Source: Streptomyces sp. HNM0574
Lineage (GTDB): Bacteria; Actinomycetota; Actinomycetes; Streptomycetales; Streptomycetaceae
Assembly (NCBI RefSeq): GCF_012726235.1
Contig: NZ_JAASAH010000007.1
Span: 62,001 to 126,000 of the forward strand
Direction of reading: 5' to 3'
Length of the DNA stretch: 64,000 nt
In this document: positions 33,556 to 42,540 of the stretch, one piece after another
Numbering within the stretch: position 1 is the stretch's first letter
Layout of the letters: each line of letters begins with the position of its first letter
Program-made: the position numbers and the translations under genes
Notes under the pieces: generated by a model
Told to the model about the DNA's origin: nothing
The model's input: the letters and a program-made list of their open reading frames with translations, nothing else
The model's database searches: none

Positions 33556-34186
33556 GGCGGAGCCGAGGGTTCACTCCCCCTCGGGACGCCCGTGCGGCGG
33601 GAGTGTCCCCGAAAAGGACGAAGGTCCCCCGGCGAAGTGACCAAAGCCGCCCCCGGCCGGGGTCGTTGAGTGACAGGCTGGGCGAGGCGGCGACGGCGCC
33701 ATCGGACCGGAATCCCCTCTACCGCAGCTATCGAGCGGCGCTCAAGGGAAACCCGCTGTGACGGTCGTCACCGAAGTTCGCCCGGAAACCGGGGAACTTA
33801 CGGGCTCCCTACAGGCTGTCAATTTAATATGTGCAATTGCACTGTCCCCGAAGGGCTCCGCCGGCCCCTCCCGGGACGACGGGGCGCCGACCCTCCCGGA
33901 TCGCCCGAGAGCCCCTCACGGTTCCCCCAAGTCCCCCTGGAGAGCCGTCAGTCGACGTCTGAGCGCCGCGCCGGACCCCCTGGAACCCGAAACCCGCCGG
34001 TAGGCCCCGGAGGGCCTCACGGACGCGGAGGCGCGGGCACAAAAAAGATCGCGCCGGACCCGGCGGAGTCCGGCGCGATCACACGACCAAGCACTGCTGG
34101 GGACAGCGACCTGACGTCTGGTGCCAATGCGGCGATTGCGGAGTGGGGGCCCCGAAAACGCCTGGTTATGCGGTTATTTCGCCTGA
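33556..34186. other. Long gap downstream of bldC with an A/T-rich palindrome
   Basis: About 630 bases. No frame is convincing, although one from 33758 is open for 81 codons. It contains an unusually A/T-rich patch at 33818-33842 with the palindrome GTGCAATTGCAC at 33830-33841, and the bldC terminator at 34041-34080. Confidence 0.5.
34041..34080 (-). terminator. Terminator for bldC
   Basis: On the minus strand GATCGCGCCGGAC, an eight-base loop and GTCCGGCGCGATC are followed by TTTTTT, a textbook intrinsic terminator 106 bases after the bldC stop. Confidence 0.9.
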
Positions 34187-34393
34187 TCAAGCCTCGGTGC
34201 GCTGCTGCGGGATGCCCGCCAGCAGTGCACGCACCTCTGCCTCGCGGTAGCGGCGGTGTCCTCCGAGCGTGCGGATGGACGTGAGCTTGCCCGCCTTTGC
34301 CCAGCGCGTGACCGTCTTGGGGTCCACACGGAACATCGTGGCGACCTCAGCCGGGGTCAGCAGCGGCTCGGCATCAGGGGTGCGAGCGGTCAT
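34187..34393 (-). CDS. bldC: Developmental regulator BldC (MerR-like)
   Basis: A 68-residue protein with a single MerR-type winged helix: LLTPAEVATMFRVDPKTVTRWAKAGKL, then RTLGGHRRYREAEVRALL. It matches BldC of Streptomyces throughout, as I remember it. BldC binds direct repeats cooperatively and holds back the onset of sporulation. GAGGAGG precedes the ATG. The gene is monocistronic, with a long untranscribed or leader region upstream and a strong terminator downstream. Confidence 0.96.
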   Translation of the reverse strand: MTARTPDAEPLLTPAEVATMFRVDPKTVTRWAKAGKLTSIRTLGGHRRYREAEVRALLAGIPQQRTEA

Positions 34394-34896
34394 GAGCGGC
34401 CTCCTCGGGAGAACCGAACCATCACGGTTCTTTCCTCTAAATTCTGCACCTTGACCCGCGTTGCCCGAAATGGTGCACGCGGGCCGAGTCGGTTATAGGA
34501 CGAACGGCTTGTCCTCGGCACTACAACTACACCATCTGTCCAGCCGCGTCGGCCAAACCGATGGAATTGCCCTCTCAGGTGTTCAACCTCGACGGAAGCC
34601 GATGGACCGTGCCATAGCGGACAGTCACACCACCGTGACGATCAGTCACAACGTGACCAGGCGCCATGAGACCCAACAAGGAACGCAATACCGATCTATC
34701 CGACCTTAGTTGGACGGAAGGAGCCCATCGTGAGCTCCTTGTCCTATTTTGACACGAGGGACAGGTCTGAGAGCAAGGCCCCGGTACGTGCTGTCCGTCA
34801 CCCTTGAGCGGTTCGAACCGGTTCGGGACTTCTGTCCCATCCCGGTCGTGACCGCGCCCAACCAGCCGCTCCGTGCCCGGACATGTCCGGCCGCGT
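34394..34896. other. bldC upstream region
   Basis: About 500 bases without a supported gene, less G+C-rich than average, consistent with a complex promoter and leader for bldC. A hairpin GAACCATCACGGTTC lies at 34414-34428 close to the bldC start, and AAGGAGC/GCTCCTT forms another at about 34719-34742. Which of these matter is not evident. Confidence 0.45.
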
Positions 34897-35772
34897 TCAG
34901 TTCGCGAACTGGAGGTGCCGCACCGCGCGCCAGCGGTCCGTGAGCCGCTCGTACACCACGCCGGCCCGGTCCGAGTCCCCCTCGCGCAGCGCCGCGATGC
35001 CCTCCGCCGCGTCCGCGGCGGAATGGTCCTCGGCGAGCTGCTCCTCGGGGATCACGTGCACGAGACCGCCGTAGTCCAGTTCGACGAGTGAACGCGGGTG
35101 GAACTCCTCGAGCCAGCGCCCCACGTCTACCAGGCCATCGACGAGCGGCCCCTCCTCCAGCTCCTCGCGGAGCACCTTCAGGCCACGGGCGAGACGGCGT
35201 CGCGCCTGCACCATGGGCGTCCGGTAGCGGAGGACGAACTGCTGTCCGCTCTTCTCACCCGATTCGGGCTTCGCAAACTCTTTCTCTTCGTCGGAGAAGA
35301 GAACGAACCACCGAACCGGTACATGCCAGACCGCCGTACGGATCCAGGGCCGCGCGTCCGGGTTCCGCTCCAGCCACCGCTCGTAGTCCGCCACCGCCTG
35401 CCGCCGCACGACCGGCGGCAGCGCCGCGTCCAGCACCGGAAGCGGAAGCTCCAGCTCGCGGTTGCCCGCGGCGTGCGTGAGCGCCGCCAGCGCCTTCCAG
35501 CCGCGCAGCCGCGTCCGCCACGGGCACACGCACGTGACGCCGTCCACCTCGGCCACGAACGCCTCCGCGCTCTCCCGCTCGGGCACCACCACCGGCGGCG
35601 TGGCCACCAAGTCCGTGATGGAGCGCCGCAGTTCGTCCTGCGCACAGGGGAAGCTCGCGCGCTTCGCGTACTCCACCCAGTGCGAGCGCTCGGGCTCGGG
35701 GAAGGCGGCCAGGGGCTCGTACACCCGCAGATACGCCGTGTACGGGACGGTGAACGCCGCCTGCTGACCCAC
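34897..35772 (-). CDS. Conserved actinobacterial protein of unknown function
   Basis: A 291-residue soluble protein. The text PYTAYLRVYEPLAAFPEPERSHW at the N-terminus and HPRSLVELDYGGLVHV near the C-terminus are regular and look conserved; a gene of this kind sits between bldC and vdh in Streptomyces from memory. No catalytic motif is visible. Three cysteines and several Trp-Arg pairs are present. GTG was chosen as start because GGAGG lies six bases upstream. It is divergent from vdh. Confidence 0.8.
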   Translation of the reverse strand: MGQQAAFTVPYTAYLRVYEPLAAFPEPERSHWVEYAKRASFPCAQDELRRSITDLVATPPVVVPERESAEAFVAEVDGVTCVCPWRTRLRGWKALAALTHAAGNRELELPLPVLDAALPPVVRRQAVADYERWLERNPDARPWIRTAVWHVPVRWFVLFSDEEKEFAKPESGEKSGQQFVLRYRTPMVQARRRLARGLKVLREELEEGPLVDGLVDVGRWLEEFHPRSLVELDYGGLVHVIPEEQLAEDHSAADAAEGIAALREGDSDRAGVVYERLTDRWRAVRHLQFAN

Positions 35773-36038
35773 GCACTGCCTCCAAGTTCGATGCGCCGGG
35801 GGCGCCCGGACGAGACCCCCGGGGGACAGTTGACTACCCCCGATCGTGGCACCGCAACGATGAGGCAGCCCGGCGGACGGCGGGCGGCCATAGGCTCGTG
35901 ACCATTCGCGGGGCGCGTGCTGATAATGCTCTCCACCGGCCGTAACCGGCCGTGTACACCACGGCCCACTCCGGCCGCGTCCCGCCACAAGCGGGGAGGG
36001 CGGAGCGGGCGTCCACCGCGACTTCAGGAGTCACCACA

Positions 36039-37169
36039 GTGACCGAGGTACGTACCACCGCCGCCGCAACGGGCGGCGCCAGTGACACGGGTGTTCTGCG
36101 GACCCTCTTCCACGACACCGAGCAGGGCGGCCACGAACAGGTCGTGCTCTGCCAGGACCGCCCGAGTGGGCTGAAAGCAGTGATCGCCGTCCACTCCACG
36201 GCCCTCGGCCCGGCCCTGGGCGGCACCCGGTTCCACTCCTACGCCGAGGCCGCCGACCCCGAGCGCGCCGCCGTGCTCGACGCGATGAACCTCGCCCGCG
36301 GCATGTCCTACAAGAACGCCCTCGCCGGCCTCGACCACGGCGGCGGCAAGGCCGTCATCATCGGCGACCCCGCCACGGTCAAGACCGAGGAACTGCTCCT
36401 CGCCTACGGCCGCTTCGTCGCCTCCCTCGGCGGCCGGTACGTCACGGCCTGCGACGTCGGCACCTACGTCCAGGACATGGACGTCGTCGCCCGCGAGTGC
36501 CGCTGGACGACGGGCCGCTCCCCCGCGAACGGCGGCGCGGGCGACTCCTCGGTACTGACCGCGCTCGGCGTCTTCCAGGGGATGCGCGCCGCGGCGAAGC
36601 GCCTGTGGGGCGAGCCGAGCCTGCGCGGCCGGAAGGTGGGCATCGCCGGCGTCGGCAAGGTCGGCCACCACCTCGTCGAACACCTGCTGCGGGACGGCGC
36701 CGAGCTCCTCGTCACCGATGTGCGCCCGGAAGCGGTGGCGCGCGTACGGGAGGCGCACCCCGAGGTGACCGCCGTCTCCGGCACCGATGCGCTGATCCGG
36801 CAAGAAGGGCTTGATCTTTACGCTCCCTGCGCCCTCGGCGGCGCCCTCGACGACGAGACCGTGCCCGTGCTGACCGCCCGGGCCGTCGTCGGCGCGGCCA
36901 ACAACCAGCTGGCCCACCCGGGGATCGAGAAGGACCTCGCCGACCGCGGCATCCTCTACGCCCCCGACTACGTCGTGAACGCGGGCGGAGTCATCCAGGT
37001 CGCGGACGAGCTCCACGGCTTCGACTTCGCACGTGCCAATGCAAAGGCGGAAAAGATCTACGACACCACGCTCGCCATCTTCGAACGCGCGGCCACCGAC
37101 GGCGTCCCGCCGGCCGCCGCCGCCGACCGGATCGCCGAAGCACGCATGGCGGGCCGCGACCAGGGGTAG
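36039..37169 (+). CDS. vdh: Valine (branched-chain amino acid) dehydrogenase
   Basis: A 376-residue Glu/Leu/Phe/Val dehydrogenase. The N-terminal substrate domain has [18 protein letters not shown] and [12 protein letters not shown], with the catalytic Lys. The NAD-binding domain begins with [17 protein letters not shown], and ANNQLAHP and YVVNAGGVI follow. It deaminates valine and related amino acids to 2-oxo acids, feeding branched-chain acyl-CoA synthesis. The GTG at 36039 has AGGAG eight bases upstream. The location beside bldC matches vdh in Streptomyces. Confidence 0.94.
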   Translation: MTEVRTTAAATGGASDTGVLRTLFHDTEQGGHEQVVLCQDRPSGLKAVIAVHSTALGPALGGTRFHSYAEAADPERAAVLDAMNLARGMSYKNALAGLDHGGGKAVIIGDPATVKTEELLLAYGRFVASLGGRYVTACDVGTYVQDMDVVARECRWTTGRSPANGGAGDSSVLTALGVFQGMRAAAKRLWGEPSLRGRKVGIAGVGKVGHHLVEHLLRDGAELLVTDVRPEAVARVREAHPEVTAVSGTDALIRQEGLDLYAPCALGGALDDETVPVLTARAVVGAANNQLAHPGIEKDLADRGILYAPDYVVNAGGVIQVADELHGFDFARANAKAEKIYDTTLAIFERAATDGVPPAAAADRIAEARMAGRDQG

Positions 37170-37510
37170 CGATCGCGCGCGGGTCGTCGCGCCGGTAGCC
37201 GTCGACGGACGGCCCCGGTCTGCCGGCGGCCCCCGCCGCACCCGGGAAGGGAGAGGGCGAGAGTCTTCTCACGACCCCTCGGCGGGTCGGTCCGGAACAG
37301 GACGGTAAAATCACCGCTGACCAGCGAAGCAAGGGTCAGCAAACAGACGGCTGGGCTGCCGTGTCGTGCGGGCGACGTACCGTACGGCCGCGGAAGCAGG
37401 TACCGTTGAAGTCCTACGGACCGGTCTGCCTACTCGGGAGACCGCTCTGAATCATGAACGCGTGTCAAGACTCTGGGGCCGTCGAGCCCCGTCGTTGAGG
37501 GGGTCGAGCC
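37170..37510. other. Gap between vdh and the DUF3073 gene
   Basis: About 340 bases. It must carry the promoter and leader of the DUF3073 gene. Short inverted repeats (for example CCGTACGG) occur, but none is clearly functional. Confidence 0.4.
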
Positions 37511-37768
37511 ATGGGGCGCGGCCGGGCCAAGGCCAAGCAGACAAAGGTCGCCCGCCAGCTGAAGTACAACAGCGGTGGGACGGACCTCTCACGCCTGGCT
37601 GAGGAGCTGGGTGCAACGCCGTCGAACCAGTCTCCGAACGGTGACCGGTTCGAGGACGAGCTGGACGACGACCCGTACGCGAAGTACGCGGACCAGTACA
37701 ACGACGACGAGGAAGAGGACGAGCGGGACTCCTCGTCTTCCTCGCAGTCGCACCGACGTCACGCTTGA
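37511..37768 (+). CDS. DUF3073 family protein
   Basis: An 85-residue protein. The basic N-terminus MGRGRAKAKQTKVARQLKY is the hallmark of DUF3073, followed by a conserved middle (DLSRLAEELG) and an acidic, Ser-rich tail (DDEEEDERDSSSSS). The family is restricted to actinobacteria and its function is unknown. The basic-acidic split suggests nucleic acid or ribosome association, which is only inference. Confidence 0.9.
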   Translation: MGRGRAKAKQTKVARQLKYNSGGTDLSRLAEELGATPSNQSPNGDRFEDELDDDPYAKYADQYNDDEEEDERDSSSSSQSHRRHA

Positions 37769-37940
37769 CGTCCACAGGACACTTCCCGGTCCGGCCTCGG
37801 CCGGGCCGGGTTCTGTGCTGTTCACGGCTTTTCGTCGGCACCACTGACATCAACCGCTGACATCTCCGGAAGCCGCCGACGGTGCGGCGGGAGCGCCGAA
37901 CGCGCCGCCCGCCCTCGCACCGTCGCCTCGTGCTGCCAGG

Positions 37941-39011
37941 TCAGGACGCATAGTCACCGGTCAGGGTCACCGCTTCGGGCTGCCCTGCCCGCTCGGTGAC
38001 CCGACCCGCCGTCCAGGCGTCGACGCCGCGCTCGGCCAGGGTGCGCAGCACCGCGTCCGCCGAGTCCTCCGGGACGACCGCCATCATGCCGACGCCCATG
38101 TTCAGCGTCTTCTCCAGCTCCTCGCGCGCGACGTCGCCCTCGCGGCCCACCAGGTCGAACACCGGGCCCGGGGCCCAGGTCGAACGGTCGACCACCGCGT
38201 GCAGCCCTTCGGGGACGACCCGGGCCAGGTTGCCCGCCAGGCCGCCGCCGGTGATGTGCGAGAAGGCGTGCACCTGCGTCGTACGGGCCAGGGCCAGGCA
38301 GTCCAGCGAGTAGATCTTGGTGGGCTCCAGCAGCTCCTCGCCGAGGGTCCGGCCGAACTCCTCCACCCGCTGCTCCAGCGACCGGCCCGCGCGCTCCAGG
38401 AGCACGTGGCGCACCAGCGAGTAGCCGTTGGAGTGCAGGCCGGAGGAGGCCATCGCGATCACCACGTCGCCGCTGCGGACGCGGTCGGCGCCCAGCACCT
38501 GGTCGGCCTCGACGACGCCGGTGCCCGCGCCCGCGACGTCGTACTCGTCCTCGCCCAGCAGGCCCGGGTGCTCGGCCGTCTCGCCGCCGACGAGCGCGCA
38601 GCCCGCCAGCACGCAGCCCTCGGCGATGCCCTTCACGATCTGCGCGATGCGCTCGGGGACGACCTTGCCGACCGCGATGTAGTCCGTCATGAACAGCGGC
38701 TCGGCGCCGCAGACGACGAGGTCGTCCACGACCATCGCGACCAGGTCGTGGCCGATCGTGTCGTGCAGGTCCATCCGGCGCGCGAGCGAGACCTTCGTGC
38801 CGACGCCGTCCGTCGCCGAGGCGAGCAGCGGGCGCTCGTAGTTCTTCAGCGCGCTGGCGTCGAACAGGCCGGCGAAGCCGCCGAGCGAACCGACGGACTC
38901 GGGGCGCTGCGCGGTGCGCACCCACTTCTTCATCAGGTCGACGGCGCGGTCTCCGGCCTCGATGTCGACACCGGCGGCGGCGTAACTGGCGGGCGCAGGG
39001 GTTTCTGGCAT
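37941..39011 (-). CDS. purM: Phosphoribosylformylglycinamidine cyclo-ligase
   Basis: A 356-residue AIR synthetase. It shows SYAAAGVDIEAGDRAVDLM at the N-terminus, GVGTKVSLA, the ATP-grasp-like MVVDDLVVCGAEPLFMTDY and the glycine-rich HITGGGLAGNL. It converts FGAM to AIR in purine synthesis. The start MPETPAPA was chosen to match family length. It lies 176 bases after purF on the same strand and may be co-transcribed with it. Confidence 0.95.
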   Translation of the reverse strand: MPETPAPASYAAAGVDIEAGDRAVDLMKKWVRTAQRPESVGSLGGFAGLFDASALKNYERPLLASATDGVGTKVSLARRMDLHDTIGHDLVAMVVDDLVVCGAEPLFMTDYIAVGKVVPERIAQIVKGIAEGCVLAGCALVGGETAEHPGLLGEDEYDVAGAGTGVVEADQVLGADRVRSGDVVIAMASSGLHSNGYSLVRHVLLERAGRSLEQRVEEFGRTLGEELLEPTKIYSLDCLALARTTQVHAFSHITGGGLAGNLARVVPEGLHAVVDRSTWAPGPVFDLVGREGDVAREELEKTLNMGVGMMAVVPEDSADAVLRTLAERGVDAWTAGRVTERAGQPEAVTLTGDYAS

Positions 39012-39187
39012 GACGGGGTCTTTTCTGTCGTCGTTACGGACGGCTGACGGCTGACGGCCACGGAGGGGACGGCGGCGGGCAGCCACACCGCTGCCTCACG
39101 CAGGTGCCGGGACGTACCGCGGATCACCGGACGGGCCGGGCCCGGCAGCCCCGGGCCAGAAGCCCGGGCCGCCGGCGGCTGCCGCGG

Positions 39188-40750
39188 CTACGGGCGGCGC
39201 AGTGCGTCCCCGCCGCCGATTCCGGCGGTCAGCGTCTGGACACCGTCGGCGTCCGGCTTGGCCCTGTGCTCCACCTCGGACTCCAGCAGGTGCTTGCCGA
39301 GCAGCTCCGGATCGGGGAGCTCCATCGGGTACTCACCGTCGAAGCAGGCGCGGCAGAGGTTCGGCTTGGCGATCGTCGTCGCCTCGATCATGCCGTCGAT
39401 GGAGATGTACGCCAGGGAATCGGCACCCAGCGACTTGCCGATCTCGTCGACCGACAGGCCGTTCGCGATCAGTTCGGCGCGGGTGGCGAAGTCGATGCCG
39501 AAGAAGCACGGCCACTTGATGGGCGGCGAGGAGATCCGGACGTGGACCTCGGCCGCGCCCGCCTCGCGGAGCATCCGCACCAGCGCGCGCTGGGTGTTGC
39601 CGCGCACGATCGAGTCGTCCACGACGACCAGGCGCTTGCCCCGGATGACTTCCTTGAGCGGGTTGAGCTTCAGCCGGATGCCCAGCTGCCGGATCGTCTG
39701 GCTCGGCTGGATGAACGTACGGCCGACGTAGGCGTTCTTGACCAGGCCCGAGCCGTAGGGGATGCCGCTCGCCTCGGCGTACCCGACCGCGGCGGGGGTT
39801 CCCGACTCGGGCGTGGGTATCACCAGATCCGCCTCGGCCGGCGCCTCCTTGGCGAGCTTGCGGCCCATCTCGACGCGCGAGAGGTAGACGTTCCGGCCCG
39901 CGATGTCCGTGTCCGGACGGGCGAGGTAGACGTACTCGAAGACGCAGCCCTTCGGCTTTGCTTCGGCGAAGCGTGTGGAGCGGAGGCCGTCCTCGTCGAT
40001 GGCGACCAGCTCGCCGGGCTCGATCTCCCGGATGAAGCTCGCGCCGACGATGTCCAGCGCCGAGGTCTCGCTCGCGACCACCCAGCCGCGCTCCAGGCGG
40101 CCGAGGACCAGCGGGCGGATGCCCTGCGCGTCCCGCGCCGCGTACAGCGTGCCCTCGTCCATGAAGACGAAGGAGAAGGCGCCCTTGACCTTCGGCAGCA
40201 CGACCGGGGCCGCCTGCTCGACGGTCAGCGGACTGCCGTCGTCCGCCGTCTGGCCCGCGAGCAGGGCCGTCACGAGGTCCGTGTCGTTGGTCGCCGCGAC
40301 CTGGGTGGCCCGGCCGTTCCCCGCCGCGGCCTGCTCGGCGACGAGCTCGGCGAGCTCGGCCGTGTTGACCAGGTTGCCGTTGTGACCCAGCGCGATCGAT
40401 CCGTGCGCGGTCGCGCGGAACGTCGGCTGCGCGTTCTCCCACACCGAGGCGCCGGTGGTCGAGTACCGGGCGTGGCCCACCGCGATGTGACCGCGGAGCG
40501 AGCCGAGGGAGGTTTCGTCGAAGACCTGGGAGACCAGCCCCATGTCCTTGAAGACCAGAATCTGGGACCCGTTGCTGACTGCGATGCCCGCGGACTCCTG
40601 GCCGCGGTGCTGCAGTGCGTACAGTCCGAAGTATGTGAGCTTGGCGACCTCTTCGCCCGGAGCCCAGACCCCGAAGACGCCGCAGGCGTCCTGAGGACCT
40701 TTCTCGCCGGGGAGCAGGTCGTGGTTGAGTCGTCCGTCACCACGTGGCAC
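39188..40750 (-). CDS. purF: Amidophosphoribosyltransferase
   Basis: A 520-residue glutamine PRPP amidotransferase. After a propeptide-like N-terminus, Cys23 in DACGVFGVW is the glutaminase nucleophile. The PRPP-binding motif is LVVVDDSIVRGNTQ. Cysteines in WPCFFGID and NLCRACFDG fit the Fe-S-containing, Bacillus-type class. It catalyses the first committed step of purine synthesis and is feedback-inhibited by nucleotides. The 176-base gap to purM shows no strong terminator. Confidence 0.96.
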   Translation of the reverse strand: MPRGDGRLNHDLLPGEKGPQDACGVFGVWAPGEEVAKLTYFGLYALQHRGQESAGIAVSNGSQILVFKDMGLVSQVFDETSLGSLRGHIAVGHARYSTTGASVWENAQPTFRATAHGSIALGHNGNLVNTAELAELVAEQAAAGNGRATQVAATNDTDLVTALLAGQTADDGSPLTVEQAAPVVLPKVKGAFSFVFMDEGTLYAARDAQGIRPLVLGRLERGWVVASETSALDIVGASFIREIEPGELVAIDEDGLRSTRFAEAKPKGCVFEYVYLARPDTDIAGRNVYLSRVEMGRKLAKEAPAEADLVIPTPESGTPAAVGYAEASGIPYGSGLVKNAYVGRTFIQPSQTIRQLGIRLKLNPLKEVIRGKRLVVVDDSIVRGNTQRALVRMLREAGAAEVHVRISSPPIKWPCFFGIDFATRAELIANGLSVDEIGKSLGADSLAYISIDGMIEATTIAKPNLCRACFDGEYPMELPDPELLGKHLLESEVEHRAKPDADGVQTLTAGIGGGDALRRP

Positions 40751-40859
40751 GACATCGAGTCTAGGCCAGGTGCCGTGCGGGGGAAGAATCGGGGACCGGG
40801 CCCCCGGGGGCGGTGACGCCGTCGCTACCTGGGGTGATGATCGGCGGGGGCCGCGCGGA

Positions 40860-41714
40860 TCAGCCCAGGACCGGCAACTGCCCCGTCAGATCGGCCCGTT
40901 CGCCGCTCGCCGACACCGCGCCGACGGCCACCGCGTCCGCCCACCGCGTACGCCCCGTGGCCAGCCGCAGCCAGGTGCGCGGATCGGTCTCCACGACGTT
41001 CGGCGGGGTACCGCGGGTGTGCCGCGGGCCCTCCACGCACTGCACGACCGCGAACGGCGGGACGCGGACCTCCACCGCGCCGCCCGGCGCCCGCACCGCC
41101 AGCAGGTCCGCGAGCAGCCGGACCGTGACCGCCAGGGCCTGGCGGTCCAGCGTGACCGGCGCGCCGGTGGCCCTGGCCAGGTCGTCGCTGTGCACCACCA
41201 GCTCCACCAGGCGCGTCACCGTGAAGTCCAGCATCCGCATCACGCCGAGGCGGGTGGAGACCAGCACGTCCTCGCGCACCGCGGACTCCAGCACCGGCTC
41301 CAGCTGCGCCACGGCCTCGTCCAGCCGGGCCGCGCCGTCCTCCGTCGTCGCCGCCTCGCCGGCCGCCTCGGGGGCGCCGTCCGGCACCGCGGGCACCCCC
41401 GGCGGGTGCGAGGACGCGCGCGCCCACTCCAGCACCCCCGCCTGCGCGCTCGCGCCCGCCGGAACGGCCGGGCCGGCCAGCAGCCGGGGCACGGCGTCCG
41501 TCTGGAGCGCGATGTGCACCAGCAGATGGTGAACGTCCCAGCCGGGCAGCCCGGACGGCAGAGCGCGCTGCTCGGGGGTGAGCCGGTGCGCGGCCTCGGC
41601 CACGGCCTCGACCTGGCCGATGAGCGCCTTGCGGATCCTCGCCGGGTCGTGCGCGCGGGGCTTCCCACGGCTGGAGTGGTTCTGACCGGCTCTGGCGGGT
41701 TTGGCGGACGGCAT
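40860..41714 (-). CDS. Maleylpyruvate isomerase N-terminal/sterol-carrier-like protein
   Basis: A 284-residue protein. The N-terminal half has the DinB/mycothiol-dependent isomerase look: LTPEQRALPSGLPGWDVHHLLVHIALQ, with His residues as potential metal ligands. Near the middle, VTRLVELVVHSDDLARATG continues the pattern. The C-terminal 110 residues resemble a sterol-carrier (SCP-2-like) domain. Members use mycothiol or act as uncharacterised transferases. It is divergent from the PH-domain gene. The start MPSAKPARAG has a weak ribosome site. Confidence 0.8.
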   Translation of the reverse strand: MPSAKPARAGQNHSSRGKPRAHDPARIRKALIGQVEAVAEAAHRLTPEQRALPSGLPGWDVHHLLVHIALQTDAVPRLLAGPAVPAGASAQAGVLEWARASSHPPGVPAVPDGAPEAAGEAATTEDGAARLDEAVAQLEPVLESAVREDVLVSTRLGVMRMLDFTVTRLVELVVHSDDLARATGAPVTLDRQALAVTVRLLADLLAVRAPGGAVEVRVPPFAVVQCVEGPRHTRGTPPNVVETDPRTWLRLATGRTRWADAVAVGAVSASGERADLTGQLPVLG

Positions 41715-41964
41715 ACCTACGAGATTAGGCCCTCCCCACGACACCCACGCCGCCGCTCCACCCCGCACACCCCGGCGCACGCCCCGTCCCGGAACGGCGC
41801 GGGCGCCCCCGGACGGCGATTTTCGGACGGTGGGGTCGCGCGGGTACGCGGAGGGTGCGGGCGCAACGGGACGGCGTGCACCGGGTGTTGGCCGCCGCGG
41901 GCCGCGCCGCCCGCCCGGAATCGGCTCTGCCGCCGGGCGGCGGGGGTGTGCCAGGATTCCTGGC

Positions 41965-42465
41965 ATGGCTATCGCGGAGCGCTACCTCGCCGACGACGAA
42001 CAGCTCGTGCATGTCACGCGGCAGCACTGGACCGAGATGGTCAGCGAGTTCGTGGTGCTCTGCCTGATCTGGGTCGCGGCGGCCGTGCTCGTGTGGATCG
42101 TCCCCAGCGGCGAGGACTGGTCGGCCACGGCCTTCTACATCATCGTCGGGCTCGGCCTGCTCGCCTCGCTGAAGTACTGGCTCGTACCGCTGCTGAAGTG
42201 GCGCAGCAAGCTGTACATCCTCACCACCAAGCGGATCTACAAGCGCAGCGGCTTCCTCACCAAGACCAGCCGCAGCATCCCCCTGGCCCGCGTCAACGAC
42301 GTCGGCTTCAAGGCCACGCTGTGGGAGCGGATCATGCGCTACGGCACGCTGACCATCCAGTCCGCCTCCGAGCACGGGATGATGACGCTGCGGCACGTAC
42401 CGCAGCCCGAGCACTTCAAGGCCGAGATCTACCGCGCGGTGGACGAGGAACAGCACCAGCTCTGA
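41965..42465 (+). CDS. PH domain-containing membrane protein
   Basis: A 166-residue protein with two adjacent helices (FVVLCLIWVAAAVLVWIV and AFYIIVGLGLLASLKYW) followed by a bacterial PH (DUF304-type) domain: LYILTTKRIYKRSGFLTKTSRSIPL and ITIQS-like YGTLTIQSASEHG. Such proteins are small membrane-associated scaffolds of unclear function. It is monocistronic and converges on purL at a bidirectional terminator. Confidence 0.85.
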   Translation: MAIAERYLADDEQLVHVTRQHWTEMVSEFVVLCLIWVAAAVLVWIVPSGEDWSATAFYIIVGLGLLASLKYWLVPLLKWRSKLYILTTKRIYKRSGFLTKTSRSIPLARVNDVGFKATLWERIMRYGTLTIQSASEHGMMTLRHVPQPEHFKAEIYRAVDEEQHQL

Positions 42466-42473
42466 GCACACGG

Positions 42474-42509
42474 GCCGAGGGCCTCCGGTACGTACCGGAG
42501 GCCCTCGGC
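42474..42509. terminator. Bidirectional terminator between the PH-domain gene and purL
   Basis: A perfect 36-bp palindrome with half-site GCCGAGGGCCTCCGGTAC lies between two converging genes. It lacks a T run, as is common in Streptomyces. Confidence 0.75.
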
Positions 42510-42540
42510 GCGTCTCAACGCCCGTACGCGGCCGGGCCGT

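Noticed and set aside
33758..34003. 81-codon plus-strand frame in the gap downstream of bldC
   Set aside because: The first residues look plausible but the rest is Pro/Arg-rich with poor bias, and no start signal is evident.
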